From: Betaproteobacteria bacterium RIFCSPLOWO2_12_FULL_68_20
GTDB lineage: Bacteria; Pseudomonadota; Gammaproteobacteria; Burkholderiales; SG8-39
DNA length: 34,735 bases
Direction of reading: 5' to 3'
Assembly: GCA_001770655.1 (NCBI GenBank)
Contig: MERQ01000028.1
Location: 1-34,735 of the forward strand
A program made the translations under genes and the position numbers. Shown here piece by piece: positions 6,784 through 14,671 of the stretch (positions are counted from its first letter, which is position 1; each line of letters starts with the position of its first letter). Under the pieces are notes generated by a model. The model ran no database searches and was not told the origin of the DNA. It saw nothing but the letters and a program-made list of their open reading frames with translations.

Positions 6784-8828
6784 CGGATGACGCTCCTTAC
6801 CGTTGCCGCGACATTGTCCGCGGTGAAGCCGAAGTGCCTGAACAGCTCGCCCGCGGGCGCCGACTCGCCGTAGCGGTCGATGCCCACCACGGCGCCCTCC
6901 AGCCCCACGTACTTCCTCCAGTAGTCGGTGACGCCCGCCTCGACCGCGACGCGCGGCAGGCCTTTGGGCAGCACGCTCTCGCGGTAGGCGGCGTCCTGCC
7001 GATCGAACACGCTCGTCGAAGGCATGGACACCACGCGCACCGGCAGGTTCGCCTCGGCGAGCAGCTTCTGCGCCGCAGCCGCGAGCGGCACTTCCGATCC
7101 GGTGGCGATGATCACCGCGCGCGCACCGGGCGCATCGGCGAGCACGTAGCCGCCGCGCCGCACGTTCGCGATCGCCTCGGGCGCGCGCCTCGCGAAAGCG
7201 ACGCTCTGGCGCGTGAGCACCAGTGCCGTCGGCCCGTTCCTGCGCTCGAGCGCCGCCGCCCAGGCGATCGCGGTCTCCACCGTGTCGCACGGGCGCCACA
7301 CGTCCATTCCCGGCATCAGGCGCAGGCTCGCGGCATGCTCGATCGGCTGGTGCGTGGGCCCGTCCTCGCCCAGCCCGATCGAATCGTGAGTGAACACGTA
7401 GATCACGCGCAGGCCCATCAGCGACGCAAGGCGCAGCGCGTTCCGCGCGTAGTCGGAGAACACGAGGAAGGTGCCGCCGTAGGGAATGAAGCCGCCGTGC
7501 AGGGCGAGCCCGCTCATCACGGCGCACATGCCGAACTCGCGCACCCCGTAGAAGACGTAATTGCCGCCGCCCTCGTTTCCCACCACCTTGGAGGACTTCA
7601 CCAGCGTCAGGTTCGAGCCGGAAAGATCCGCCGAGCCGCCCACCAGCTCGGGCAGCGCCGGCTTCATCGCTTCGAGCACGAGCTGCGAGGCCTTGCGCGT
7701 GGCGAGCGTCTCGGCCTTTGCGTCGAGTTCCTTCACCAGCGCCTCGATGCGCGCGTGGAAGTCGCCGGGGAGCTCGCCCGCCATGCGACGCGTGAACTCG
7801 GCGGCGAGCGACGGGTGCTCGCGCTCGTAGGCGGCGAAGAGCTTCTTCCAGCGCCGCTCGGCGCGCTTTCCGGCCTCGCGCGCGTCCCAGGCGCGCGCGA
7901 CGTGCTCGGGGATCTCGAACGGAGGATATTTCCAGCCGATCGCCTCGCGCGTCGCGGCGATTTCCTTGTCGCCGAGCGGCGCGCCGTGCGCGGCGCCCGT
8001 GTTCGCCTTGGTCGGCGCGCCCTTCGCGATCACGGTCTTCGCGATGATGAGGGTGGGTCGCGCCTTGTCGCGCTTCGCCTTCCTGATCGCGCGGTCCACC
8101 GCCTGGACGTCGTGCCCGTCCACGTTCGGGATCACGTGCCAGCCGTAAGCTTCGAAGCGCTTGCGCACGTCGTCGATGTACCACTGCCGGATGTGGCCCT
8201 TCTCGGAGTCGATCGAGATGCCGTTGTCGTCGTAGACGGCGATGAGCCGACCCACGCCGAGCGTGCCGGCGAGCGCGCAGGCCTCGTGCGACACGCCTTC
8301 CATCAGGCAGCCGTCGCCGAGGAACACGTAGGTCCAGTGATCCACGATCTCAAACCCCGGGCGGTTGAACTCCGATGCAATCAATCTCTCAGCCAGCGCC
8401 ATGCCGACGGCGTTCGAGATGCCCTGGCCCAGGGGCCCCGTGGTGGTCTCGACGCCCGGCCAGCAACCGCGCTCGGGATGGCCCGGGGTCCTGGAATGCA
8501 GTTGCCTGAAGCGCTTCAGTTCCTCGATCGGCAGCCCGTAGCCGGTGAGATGGAGCAGGCTATAGAGCAGCATCGACCCATGGCCGTTCGAGAGCACGAA
8601 CCGGTCGCGGTCCGGCCAGGCCGGGTTCGCGGGGTTGTGGCGCAGGTGGCGCTTCCACAGCGCCAGCGCGATCTCGGCCATGCCCATCGGCATGCCCGGA
8701 TGCCCGGACTTGGCCGCTTCCACCGCGTCCATCGCGAGCGCACGGATGGCGTTCGCCATGTCGCGCAGCAGGGCGGAATCGTCGTCTTTGGTTGCGCCGG
8801 CGCGCGGCGCGGCGATCGGCAGTTGCAT
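6780..8828 (-). CDS. tkt: Transketolase
   Basis: Thiamine-diphosphate enzyme moving two-carbon ketol units between sugar phosphates in the pentose-phosphate and Calvin cycles. At 682 residues it is full length. Signatures are [17 protein letters not shown] near the N-terminus, [20 protein letters not shown], the ThDP/metal motif [15 protein letters not shown]...[10 protein letters not shown], and the pyrimidine-domain [14 protein letters not shown]. It is the first gene of tkt-gap-pgk-yjbQ. No clear Shine-Dalgarno precedes ATG 8828. An ATTATC block (plus 8843-8848, GATAAT on the coding strand) is the best -10 candidate. Upstream lies debris that includes the end of a LysR-type regulator. Confidence 0.97.
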   Translation of the reverse strand: MQLPIAAPRAGATKDDDSALLRDMANAIRALAMDAVEAAKSGHPGMPMGMAEIALALWKRHLRHNPANPAWPDRDRFVLSNGHGSMLLYSLLHLTGYGLPIEELKRFRQLHSRTPGHPERGCWPGVETTTGPLGQGISNAVGMALAERLIASEFNRPGFEIVDHWTYVFLGDGCLMEGVSHEACALAGTLGVGRLIAVYDDNGISIDSEKGHIRQWYIDDVRKRFEAYGWHVIPNVDGHDVQAVDRAIRKAKRDKARPTLIIAKTVIAKGAPTKANTGAAHGAPLGDKEIAATREAIGWKYPPFEIPEHVARAWDAREAGKRAERRWKKLFAAYEREHPSLAAEFTRRMAGELPGDFHARIEALVKELDAKAETLATRKASQLVLEAMKPALPELVGGSADLSGSNLTLVKSSKVVGNEGGGNYVFYGVREFGMCAVMSGLALHGGFIPYGGTFLVFSDYARNALRLASLMGLRVIYVFTHDSIGLGEDGPTHQPIEHAASLRLMPGMDVWRPCDTVETAIAWAAALERRNGPTALVLTRQSVAFARRAPEAIANVRRGGYVLADAPGARAVIIATGSEVPLAAAAQKLLAEANLPVRVVSMPSTSVFDRQDAAYRESVLPKGLPRVAVEAGVTDYWRKYVGLEGAVVGIDRYGESAPAGELFRHFGFTADNVAATVRSVIR

Positions 8829-8842
8829 CGCGGGGAGCGCGA

Positions 8843-8848
8843 ATTATC
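8843..8848 (-). promoter_or_regulatory. Possible -10 element for tkt
   Basis: On the minus strand this reads GATAAT, in the only AT-rich patch of the 50 bases before tkt. No acceptable -35 hexamer sits 16-18 bases further upstream. If it is a promoter it probably needs an activator or is weak. Confidence 0.25.
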
Positions 8849-8876
8849 TTCGAAAACCGGGCGGCGCGCGACCCGC

Positions 8877-9017
8877 CTAGCCCTTCTCGATCGCCTGCCG
8901 CCGCCGGTCCATCAGCCGCCAGATCATCGGCGTGAAGACGAGCTGCATCGCGAGGTGCATCTTGCCCCCCGGGCACACGATGGTGTTCGGGCGCGACATG
9001 AACGAGTCGTGCAGCAT
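8877..9017 (-). CDS. Short hypothetical protein or C-terminal gene fragment
   Basis: The minus strand holds a frame ending at TAG 8877-8879 whose last 46 codons (from an ATG at 9017) have strong G/C third positions and a protein-like composition: SRPNTIVCPGGKMHLAMQLV, then a Trp/Met-containing stretch ending DRRRQAIEKG. The frame stays open to 9068, but that portion is antisense to the LysR-like remnant on the plus strand. I do not recognise the family. It may be the 3' end of a gene cut by rearrangement, or a small gene. No ribosome-binding site supports any start. Confidence 0.3.
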   Translation of the reverse strand: MLHDSFMSRPNTIVCPGGKMHLAMQLVFTPMIWRLMDRRRQAIEKG

Positions 9018-9120
9018 CGAGAGCCACCGCGCGAAGAAGCGCCTCTCGCCCGCGGCGGCCGCTTTCAAGAGCTTCCTCGTCGAGCACGGCGCCGCGCTGA
9101 TCGACCGGGTGATCGGCTAG
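9012..9120 (+). pseudogene. C-terminal remnant of a LysR-type regulator
   Basis: The plus-strand frame ending at TAG 9118-9120 reads HRAKKRLSPAAAAFKSFLVE followed by HGAALIDRVIG. This is the typical end of LysR-family regulators (a basic residue pair, L-S-P-A-A-x-A-F, then a short helix). Nothing upstream in this frame resembles the rest of a LysR protein, and about 270 codons are missing. In many autotrophic proteobacteria a LysR regulator (CbbR) is encoded divergently from carbon-fixation genes. A remnant beside tkt, in divergent orientation, would fit a lost cbbR, but the fragment is too short to assign a subfamily. Confidence 0.5.
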
Positions 9121-9142
9121 CGGCTGCCGTAAACTCGGCCGG

Positions 9143-10045
9143 GTGATCGAGCTCCCGTTCCACAGCCCGGCCGGCTACGAGCACCTCGCCGACGCGCGGG
9201 ACCCGGGCGAAGGGCACTGGTTCGTGTTCCGCGGCGGCGAGCTGCTGGTGGAGATGGGGCCGACGGACCGGCGGCCGAGCGACGATCCGCGCGTGCGCTC
9301 GCGACCGGCCTGGGCGCGGCTTGCGTTGCATAAACGCGACAGCTGGCTCGAATCCGCGGCGCTGCGAACGCTCTATCTGGGGCGCCTTTCGGGAGTGGAC
9401 TGCTGGGCGGCGGAGGTGGCGGCCGAAGCGGCGCCGCCCGAGGGCGCCTCCTGGCAGGGCCTGCGGGTGCTGTTCTCGGTGCTCGACGACGCGCATTTCG
9501 CGCTCGCCGGGCGCGCCGTGCAGTTGCTCGAGTGGGACCGCACGCACCAGTTCTGCGGGCGCTGCGGCACGCCGACCGCGCCGAAGCGCGACGAGCGGGT
9601 TCGAGTCTGCCCGGCGTGCAAGCTTCCCGCCTATCCGCGGGTGGCGCCGGCCGTGATGGCGCTGGTGCGCCGCGGCCGCGAGCTGCTGCTCGGCCGCAGC
9701 CCCCACTTCCCGCCCGGCATGTACAGCGCGCTCGCCGGGTTCGTCGAGCCGGGCGAGTCGCTCGAGCAGTGCGTCGCGCGCGAGCTCGCCGAGGAAGTGG
9801 CGGTCCAGGTCGCCAACGTGCGCTACTTCGCGAGCCAGCCCTGGCCGTTCCCGCACTCGATGATGATCGCCTTCACCTGCGACTGGGCGGGCGGCGAGCC
9901 GCGCGCCAATCCGGCCGAAATCGAGGCCGCGGGCTGGTTCGAAGTATTGCATTTGCCGAAACTTCCAAGCAGAATCTCGATTGCTCGCCGCCTGATCGAC
10001 GCGGTTTCCGCGCAGATCCGCGGCGATTTTGCAACCGGAGCCTGA
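9143..10045 (+). CDS. nudC: NADH pyrophosphatase / NAD-RNA decapping Nudix hydrolase
   Basis: NudC hydrolyses NAD(H) to NMN(H) + AMP and removes NAD caps from RNA. The 300-residue frame starts at GTG 9143. The zinc ribbon is C138, C141, C156, C159 (CGRCG...CPAC). The Nudix box spans about 199-221 (G199, E205, R213, E214, E217, E218), and the NudC-specific SQPWPFPHS (231-239) follows. In the Nudix consensus GX5EX7REUXEEXGU the last Gly is Ala here (A220); the catalytic Glu residues are intact. The N-terminal NudC domain is present. The gene stands alone between the debris upstream of tkt and the polyamine gene. Confidence 0.95.
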   Translation: MIELPFHSPAGYEHLADARDPGEGHWFVFRGGELLVEMGPTDRRPSDDPRVRSRPAWARLALHKRDSWLESAALRTLYLGRLSGVDCWAAEVAAEAAPPEGASWQGLRVLFSVLDDAHFALAGRAVQLLEWDRTHQFCGRCGTPTAPKRDERVRVCPACKLPAYPRVAPAVMALVRRGRELLLGRSPHFPPGMYSALAGFVEPGESLEQCVARELAEEVAVQVANVRYFASQPWPFPHSMMIAFTCDWAGGEPRANPAEIEAAGWFEVLHLPKLPSRISIARRLIDAVSAQIRGDFATGA

Positions 10046-10080
10046 AGGCCGGCGTCGGCCCAAGAGGGGTGCTGCACGAA

Positions 10081-10109
10081 TTGAACGCGATCGAAGAGCA
10101 CTGTATTTC
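10081..10109 (+). promoter_or_regulatory. Possible sigma-70 promoter for the polyamine gene
   Basis: TTGAAC at 10081-10086 and TATTTC at 10104-10109 are separated by 17 bases in the 142-base gap between nudC and the SpeD-SpeE gene. The -35 matches four of six consensus positions and the -10 three. The AT-richness stands out locally. Medium-to-low confidence. Confidence 0.3.
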
Positions 10110-10187
10110 GCCGCAAGGCGTGAATCGGGGGCGTGGCCTGGATTGGTTCGGCGGGCTGCGCCTTCGCATTTTCGGGGGGACGGAGAA

Positions 10188-11447
10188 ATGAACGGTCTGC
10201 ATCTCATCGGCGACCTGAACGGCTGCCGCTGCGAGCCGCAGCTCCTCACGGACGGCGCGGGCATGCGCGAGCGCTGCGTGCGCCTGGTCGCCGAGGCCGG
10301 CCTCACCACGATGGAGGCGAGCTTCCGCCAGTTCGAGGGCGGCGGCTATACCGGCATCGTGCTGCTCGCCGAATCGCACCTCGCGCTGCACACCTGGCCC
10401 GAGCGCCAGGGGCTGACGCTCGACGTCTACGTCTGCAACTACAGCGCCGACAACAGCGACAAGGCGAAGCAGCTCTTCGAGGCCATCGTCGCCCTGTTCC
10501 AGCCGACGGAGGTCGCGCGCCACGAGGTCGAGCGCAACCAGCACCTCCTCATGGAGCCGCTGAACGACACCACCGGCTTCTACGTCAAGGCTGCGCGCCA
10601 GCTCGGCGAGTGGCAGACGCGCTTCCAGAAGATGCAGATCTACGACACCCCGTTCTACGGCAAGGTGTTCCGCCTCGACGGCTACAACATGACCTCCGAG
10701 CGCGAGGAGTTCGTCTACCACGAGAACCTGATCCACCCGGCGCTGACGGCCCACAACGCGCCGAAGAAGGTGCTCGTCATCGGCGGAGGCGACGGCGGCT
10801 CGGCCGAGGAAGCGCTCAAGCACCCCTCGGTCGAGGCCTGCACCATGGTTGAGATCGACGCCGACGTGATCCGGGTCGCGAAGGAGCACTTCCACGCCGT
10901 GCACCGGGGCGTATTCGACAACCCGAGGCTGCGCGTGATCGTGGACGACGGAATGAAATTCGTGCGCGACACCGCCGAGCGCTTCGACCTGATCGCGCTG
11001 GACCTCAACGACCCGATGGGCCCGGCCGAGGCGCTTTACTCGACCGAGTTCTTCGGGCAGTTGCGCCATGCGCTCGCCCCGGGAGGGGCGCTGGTGCTGC
11101 ACATCGGCTCGCCGGTCGCGCGCCCCGAGCGCGTCTCGGAGCTCGCCAATCGCCTGAACAGCGTGTTCCGCATCGTGCGCCCGTACGCGATGTACATCCC
11201 GCTCTACGGGTCGCTGTGGGCGATGGCGGTGTGCTCGGACAAGCTCGATCCCAAGTCCTACACCGCCGACGAGATCGACCGCCGCATCGAGCAGCGCCGC
11301 ATCCAGGACCTGCGCTACTACAACGGCGAGACGCACGAGGGCGTGTTCGCACTGCCGAATTTCCTGCGCGACCTGGTCGCCCCGCCGCGGCTCAAGCAGG
11401 CGGCGCGCGGGAGGAGGCTCGGGGTGGTGAGGGCGGCGGCGAAGTAA
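10188..11447 (+). CDS. Fused S-adenosylmethionine decarboxylase - spermidine synthase
   Basis: 419 residues combining two sequential polyamine enzymes. Residues 1 to about 115 are a class 1B AdoMet decarboxylase: the self-cleavage pair E62-S63 that generates the pyruvoyl cofactor, H68 in LALHTWPE, and C83 in DVYVCNY fall at the positions known for the Thermotoga SpeD. From about 130 to 400 is a SpeE-type aminopropyltransferase with IGGGDGGSAEE (198-208) and LDLNDPMGPAEALYS. Decarboxylated AdoMet made by the first half would feed the second, turning putrescine into spermidine. ATG 10188 is chosen because GGAG lies just upstream and the decarboxylase homology begins there; the frame is open further upstream without homology. 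A hairpin terminator follows the stop. Confidence 0.93.
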   Translation: MNGLHLIGDLNGCRCEPQLLTDGAGMRERCVRLVAEAGLTTMEASFRQFEGGGYTGIVLLAESHLALHTWPERQGLTLDVYVCNYSADNSDKAKQLFEAIVALFQPTEVARHEVERNQHLLMEPLNDTTGFYVKAARQLGEWQTRFQKMQIYDTPFYGKVFRLDGYNMTSEREEFVYHENLIHPALTAHNAPKKVLVIGGGDGGSAEEALKHPSVEACTMVEIDADVIRVAKEHFHAVHRGVFDNPRLRVIVDDGMKFVRDTAERFDLIALDLNDPMGPAEALYSTEFFGQLRHALAPGGALVLHIGSPVARPERVSELANRLNSVFRIVRPYAMYIPLYGSLWAMAVCSDKLDPKSYTADEIDRRIEQRRIQDLRYYNGETHEGVFALPNFLRDLVAPPRLKQAARGRRLGVVRAAAK

Positions 11448-11468
11448 CCCGGCTCCGCTCGAGGGTCG

Positions 11469-11499
11469 GAAGGGGGCGCTGCGGCGCCCCTTCTATTTT
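11469..11499 (+). terminator. Rho-independent terminator after the SpeD-SpeE gene
   Basis: GAAGGGG (11469-11475) pairs with CCCCTTC (11487-11493). An inner CGC/GCG pairing around a TGCG loop and one bulged G lie between the arms, and TATTTT (11494-11499) follows. This is a G+C-rich stem with a T tract for plus-strand transcription. Its right arm abuts the stop codon of the convergent membrane-protein gene (CTA at 11493-11495). The minus-strand side lacks a T tract. Confidence 0.8.
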
Positions 11500-12395
11500 G
11501 CGGTGTACATGGGCAGCCGGTCGTTCAGCTCGGTCCACCCCCTGGCGACGCGGTAGACGAGCCAACCCGCGGCGGCGATCAGGATCACGAAGCCGACCAG
11601 CAGCAGCGCGCTCGCCAGGCCGAGCACGCCCCACAGCAGCGTCCACCAGAACGTGCGGATCTGCCAGCGGAAGTGCGACTCGAGCCAGGTCCCGGCGACG
11701 TCCGCGCGCTTGAGGTAGTTGACGATCACGCCGGCGAAGAGCGTGACCCCGACCACCAGGCTCGCCGCCTGAAGGCCGTAGACGAGCGCGGCCAGGTTGC
11801 GCAGGCTGCGCTCGCGCTCCTCGGCGAGGCTGCGCTCGCCGGAGGCCGGCGCTTCAGGAACGCGCTGCAGCAACGCGTAGAGCGCGAGCGCCCCGCCGGC
11901 GCCGATGCCGATCACCGCCGCGGCGATCGCGCCGCCGATCGCCCGCAGCATTGGCCACACGATTTCCGGTCCGACCGCGATCACGAGCGGCGTGAATGAT
12001 CCCCGGACCGCGACCGCGTAGCGCCCGGGCGTGCGCGCCTCGAACTCGACGATCGCCGCGCGCTCGATGATTCCCGATTTGAAGGTCGAGGTGCCGGCGG
12101 CGCGAAGCGCGAGCCGCGAGCCGTCCGGCCCCGTGACCTCGATGTGCGCACCGTGGGGAAGCTGCGCCGGCAGGTCGTAGCTCCTGCCCTCGAACACCGT
12201 GCGATGCTCGTGCCACACCACGTAGCCGCCCGGCTGCGTCACCTCGATCGTTGCCGCGCCCGGCGCGAGAAAGCGCGCCGGCTCCTCCAGCCCGGCGACG
12301 AAGCGGTAGACGATCCAGGCCGCGGCCGCGATGCCGAGGAGTGCGAGGAACCCGGCCGCGACGTAGCGGCCCGCGCCGGCCGCGCGCCCATCCAC
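11493..12395 (-). CDS. Membrane protein with N-terminal anchor, extracytoplasmic beta domain and DUF4870-like C-terminus
   Basis: A 300-residue protein starting at GTG 12395. Seen in order: a hydrophobic segment at about 11-32; a soluble, probably periplasmic region at about 40-140 rich in beta-like alternation (e.g. IEVTQPGGYVVWHEHRTVFE); a second membrane segment at about 148-175; a charged connector with ERSLAEERERSLRNLA; then three membrane segments. The final part, NYLKRADVAGTWLESHFRWQ followed by two hydrophobic helices and LNDRLPMY, resembles DUF4870-type membrane domains. Function unknown. It starts 9 bases after the stop of the RDD-ankyrin gene, with GGGAG just before GTG, so the two are one operon. 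Confidence 0.8.
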   Translation of the reverse strand: MDGRAAGAGRYVAAGFLALLGIAAAAWIVYRFVAGLEEPARFLAPGAATIEVTQPGGYVVWHEHRTVFEGRSYDLPAQLPHGAHIEVTGPDGSRLALRAAGTSTFKSGIIERAAIVEFEARTPGRYAVAVRGSFTPLVIAVGPEIVWPMLRAIGGAIAAAVIGIGAGGALALYALLQRVPEAPASGERSLAEERERSLRNLAALVYGLQAASLVVGVTLFAGVIVNYLKRADVAGTWLESHFRWQIRTFWWTLLWGVLGLASALLLVGFVILIAAAGWLVYRVARGWTELNDRLPMYTAK

Positions 12396-12404
12396 GCTCC
12401 CGCC

Positions 12405-13613
12405 CTAGCGCGCGCCGTTGCGCTGGAGCAGCCCGACCACCGCGGCGTGGCGCTCGGCGCGAGCGAGCGAGAGCGCGGTGTCGCCGTTCGAGGCCGACGC
12501 GTTCGGGTTCGCGCCGCCCAACAGCAGCAGCTCGGCGATGCGCGCATCGCCGAGCAGCGCGGCGGCCATGAGCGGAGTCGCGCCGCGCGAGTCCGGCTTG
12601 TCGGGCCATTTTCCGAGCTTGAGCAGCTCGCTCACGGAGGCGGCGTCCCGGTAGAGCACCGCGGTCATCAGATCGTTGAATTTCGGCGAAGGCAGCGCGA
12701 CAGCTGGTGCGACCCGGGCTGTCATCGGCGCAGCTGCCGGGCGCGGCTTCGCGGCCGCCACGGCCGCTCGCTCGGGCTTCGGCTTGGACTCGGCCGCGGG
12801 CTTGGACACCGCGGCCATCGGCTTGGGCTCGACCGCAATCGGCTCCGGCGCGATCGGTTTCGGCTCGGGCGCGGGTTGCGGTGCCGCGGCGACCGGCTGC
12901 GGCACCGCCGCTGCCGGAACTGCCGCCGCGATCACGGGGGAGGGCGAGGGCGCGGCCGCCACGGACGCCGGTGCCGCGGGCTTCGCCGGCGGCGTCGCCG
13001 GTTTGGGTTTCGCAGCCGGCTTCGCGACCCGGGCCGGCGGCGCCTGCACCTGGCCCTGCTGCAGGTCCCCCATTGCGGACATGAGCATGCCGACCATCGC
13101 GCCGCCGATCAGCATCGGCACCGCGACGATCGGCAGCACGATTGCCGCCACGCTCACCGCGAGCGCGGCGACGATGCGCGCGGGTGCCTCGCGCACCACC
13201 ACCGTCGAGGCCATGAGATCGTGCAGCGCCTGCTTGCGGCGCGTGAATCCGGCGATGATGAAACCGAGCGAAAACACCGCGCTCGAGACGATCTTTCCCA
13301 GCTCCCTGCCGAACGAGCGCAGGATCGAGATGCGCTCGCCGGTGGAGCCGTGCGCCACCTTCAGGCCGAGCAGCTGCTTGCCGAAGGTCGCCTGGCGGGC
13401 CGAGGCCTGCATGAGCGGCCAGTAAAGCAGCGCGAGGAGAAAGACCATCAGCGCGCCCGCGAACGCGCCCGCGTCGCCCAGGAACGTCGCAGCGACAATG
13501 ACCACCGACGATGCGATGAACAGGATCGCGCTGTCCGTCACGTACGCGAGAAACCGGATCCAGAAGCCGCCGTACTGCTGCGCGCCGGCCCCAACTCCCG
13601 CCTGGTCAGTCAT
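12405..13613 (-). CDS. RDD-family membrane protein with Pro/Ala linker and ankyrin-repeat C-terminus
   Basis: 402 residues in three visible parts. Residues 13 to about 145 form an RDD domain: YGGFWIRFLAYVTDSAILF holds the Arg/Asp signature, two hydrophobic helices follow, then TFGKQLLGLKV. Another membrane stretch lies at about 147-180. Residues about 190-320 are a low-complexity linker of Ala, Pro, Lys and Glu. Residues about 330-402 contain ankyrin-like repeats (DSRGATPLMAAALLGDARIA, then GGANPNASASNGDTALSLA). RDD proteins are membrane proteins of mostly unknown function, some linked to ion transport; ankyrin repeats bind proteins. AAGGGGG lies 4 bases before ATG 13613. Co-transcribed with the DUF4870-like gene. 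Confidence 0.85.
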   Translation of the reverse strand: MTDQAGVGAGAQQYGGFWIRFLAYVTDSAILFIASSVVIVAATFLGDAGAFAGALMVFLLALLYWPLMQASARQATFGKQLLGLKVAHGSTGERISILRSFGRELGKIVSSAVFSLGFIIAGFTRRKQALHDLMASTVVVREAPARIVAALAVSVAAIVLPIVAVPMLIGGAMVGMLMSAMGDLQQGQVQAPPARVAKPAAKPKPATPPAKPAAPASVAAAPSPSPVIAAAVPAAAVPQPVAAAPQPAPEPKPIAPEPIAVEPKPMAAVSKPAAESKPKPERAAVAAAKPRPAAAPMTARVAPAVALPSPKFNDLMTAVLYRDAASVSELLKLGKWPDKPDSRGATPLMAAALLGDARIAELLLLGGANPNASASNGDTALSLARAERHAAVVGLLQRNGAR

Positions 13614-13699
13614 ATTGCCCCCTTAGCCGGGATTCCCGGCCTCCCGATCCTTCAAGGCTACCCCCAATTCGGGTCCCGCCATCCAAAAGGCCCTCGACC

Positions 13700-13728
13700 T
13701 TGTGCCAATTCCCGTAACGCGTTACGAT
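13700..13728 (+). promoter_or_regulatory. Putative leaderless promoter of the nucleotidyltransferase module
   Basis: TTGTGC (13700-13705) and TACGAT (13723-13728) are spaced by exactly 17 bases. Transcription would begin 6-7 bases later, at or next to the ATG at 13735, giving a leaderless mRNA. No Shine-Dalgarno sequence lies before that ATG, which agrees. The hexamers match 3/6 and 4/6 of the sigma-70 consensus. Confidence 0.45.
13714..13725. promoter_or_regulatory. Perfect 12-bp palindrome, likely operator
   Basis: GTAACGCGTTAC is identical to its reverse complement. It occupies the spacer and the first half of the -10 element of the putative promoter, where a bound repressor would block RNA polymerase. 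The first gene of the module encodes a small Arg-rich protein that could be the autorepressor (inference). Confidence 0.5.
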
Positions 13729-13734
13729 AACCTA

Positions 13735-14166
13735 ATGGCCAGGCCTTGCACCGGAAGCGCGCTCTCCGCAGCGGAACGCATGCGGCGCTACCGCGCGCGC
13801 CAGCGCGCGGCGGGGCTGCGTGCGAGCACACGTTGGTCGCCCCGCGAGGCGACCTGGTCCGACCACCGCATCGCCGAGGCGAGAAGCCTCGCGCTGCACG
13901 CGCTGGTTGCACGCCGGATCAGCGCCAATCCCGGTTTGGTCGAGCGCGCGCGGGAGACGGTACTCCGCTGGCTGGAGCGCTACGGCGAGGAGGCGCCCGC
14001 AGCGCTGCTCGAGTGGAAAGCGCTGCTCGAGCGGCCGTGGCGGGAAATCGCGGCGCGGGCGACCGAGCTGAGCGACGACGCCGCGCGCCTTCGCCAGTCC
14101 TCGCCGCTCGCCACGTTGCTCTCGGAGGCCGAGCGCCGGCGCGTGCATGACGCGTTCCGAGCTTGA
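13735..14166 (+). CDS. Small basic protein, putative antitoxin/DNA-binding partner of the nucleotidyltransferase
   Basis: 143 residues from ATG 13735. The frame is open further upstream, but this ATG fits the promoter position and the first conserved-looking motif. The N-terminus SAAERMRRYRARQRAAGLRA is a strongly basic segment of the kind found at the start of many antitoxin-like or phage DNA-binding proteins. The C-terminal two thirds are helical and charged, with ALLEWKALLERPWREIAARA and LRQSSPLATLLSEAERRR. I know no assigned function. The last 20 bases overlap the nucleotidyltransferase gene, so the two are translationally coupled. Order (small basic protein first, enzyme second) and overlap match type II toxin-antitoxin operons. 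Confidence 0.65.
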   Translation: MARPCTGSALSAAERMRRYRARQRAAGLRASTRWSPREATWSDHRIAEARSLALHALVARRISANPGLVERARETVLRWLERYGEEAPAALLEWKALLERPWREIAARATELSDDAARLRQSSPLATLLSEAERRRVHDAFRA

Positions 14167-14671
14167 GCATGTGATCCGCGCCGCCGGCGCGATCGCCGAG
14201 GACCGCGAAATCGTGGTAATCGGCAGCCAGGCGGTGCTCGGGCAGTACCCGGAAGCACCGAAGGCCCTCCTCGCCTCGATGGAAGCCGACGTGTTCCCGC
14301 GCAACCATCCGGAGCGCGCCGACCTCATCGACGGCGCGATCGGCGAGGGCTCGCGCTTCCACGAGCAATTCGGCTATTACGCGCAAGGCGTGGGCGAATC
14401 CACCGCCACGCTGCCGGCGGGCTGGCGCGAACGGCTGGTGCGCGTGAAAAACCCCAATACGGGCGGTATCGAGGGTCTGTGCCTCGAAGTCCACGACCTC
14501 GCGATCTCGAAATACGTCGCGGGACGCGAGAAGGATCTCGCGTTCACGGCGGCTCTCGCCCGTCACGGCCTGACGCGCATGGGGACGCTGCTCGAGCGCG
14601 CTGCGCAGACGACGCTCGCCCCGGCGCTGCGCAAGCCGGTCAAGGCCAGAATCAGCCGCGACTTCGCCTAG
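14147..14671 (+). CDS. Nucleotidyltransferase (MNT/AbiEii-like, DUF6036-type), putative toxin
   Basis: A 174-residue protein of the minimal nucleotidyltransferase fold. It has the GS motif VIGSQAVLGQY (G26, S27) and, after a helix, the acidic pattern SMEADVF (E46, D48), i.e. the [DE]h[DE]h metal-binding motif of the polymerase-beta superfamily. The later LEVHDLAISKYVAGREKD (D117, K122, R127, K129, D130) is conserved in AbiEii-like and DUF6036-like proteins as I know them. Such enzymes can act as toxins that modify tRNA or proteins with nucleotides, kept in check by a partner. It overlaps the upstream basic-protein gene by 20 bases. A GC-rich hairpin follows the stop. Confidence 0.75.
   Translation: MTRSELEHVIRAAGAIAEDREIVVIGSQAVLGQYPEAPKALLASMEADVFPRNHPERADLIDGAIGEGSRFHEQFGYYAQGVGESTATLPAGWRERLVRVKNPNTGGIEGLCLEVHDLAISKYVAGREKDLAFTAALARHGLTRMGTLLERAAQTTLAPALRKPVKARISRDFA

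Noticed and set aside
10029-10187. N-terminal extension of the SpeD-SpeE frame
   Set aside because: Open but Arg-rich and without homology. A good ribosome-binding site precedes ATG 10188, where decarboxylase similarity begins and the catalytic numbering (E62/S63, H68, C83) fits.
12786-13030. Apparent repeats in the RDD-ankyrin gene
   Set aside because: Low-complexity Ala/Pro/Lys codons, not a CRISPR array or mobile repeat: no constant unit and no unique spacers.
13626-13640. GCCGGG-ATT-CCCGGC dyad upstream of the RDD gene
   Set aside because: Perfect 6-bp stem but short, in a GC-rich region and without a T tract or overlap with a recognisable promoter; not enough to call an operator or terminator.
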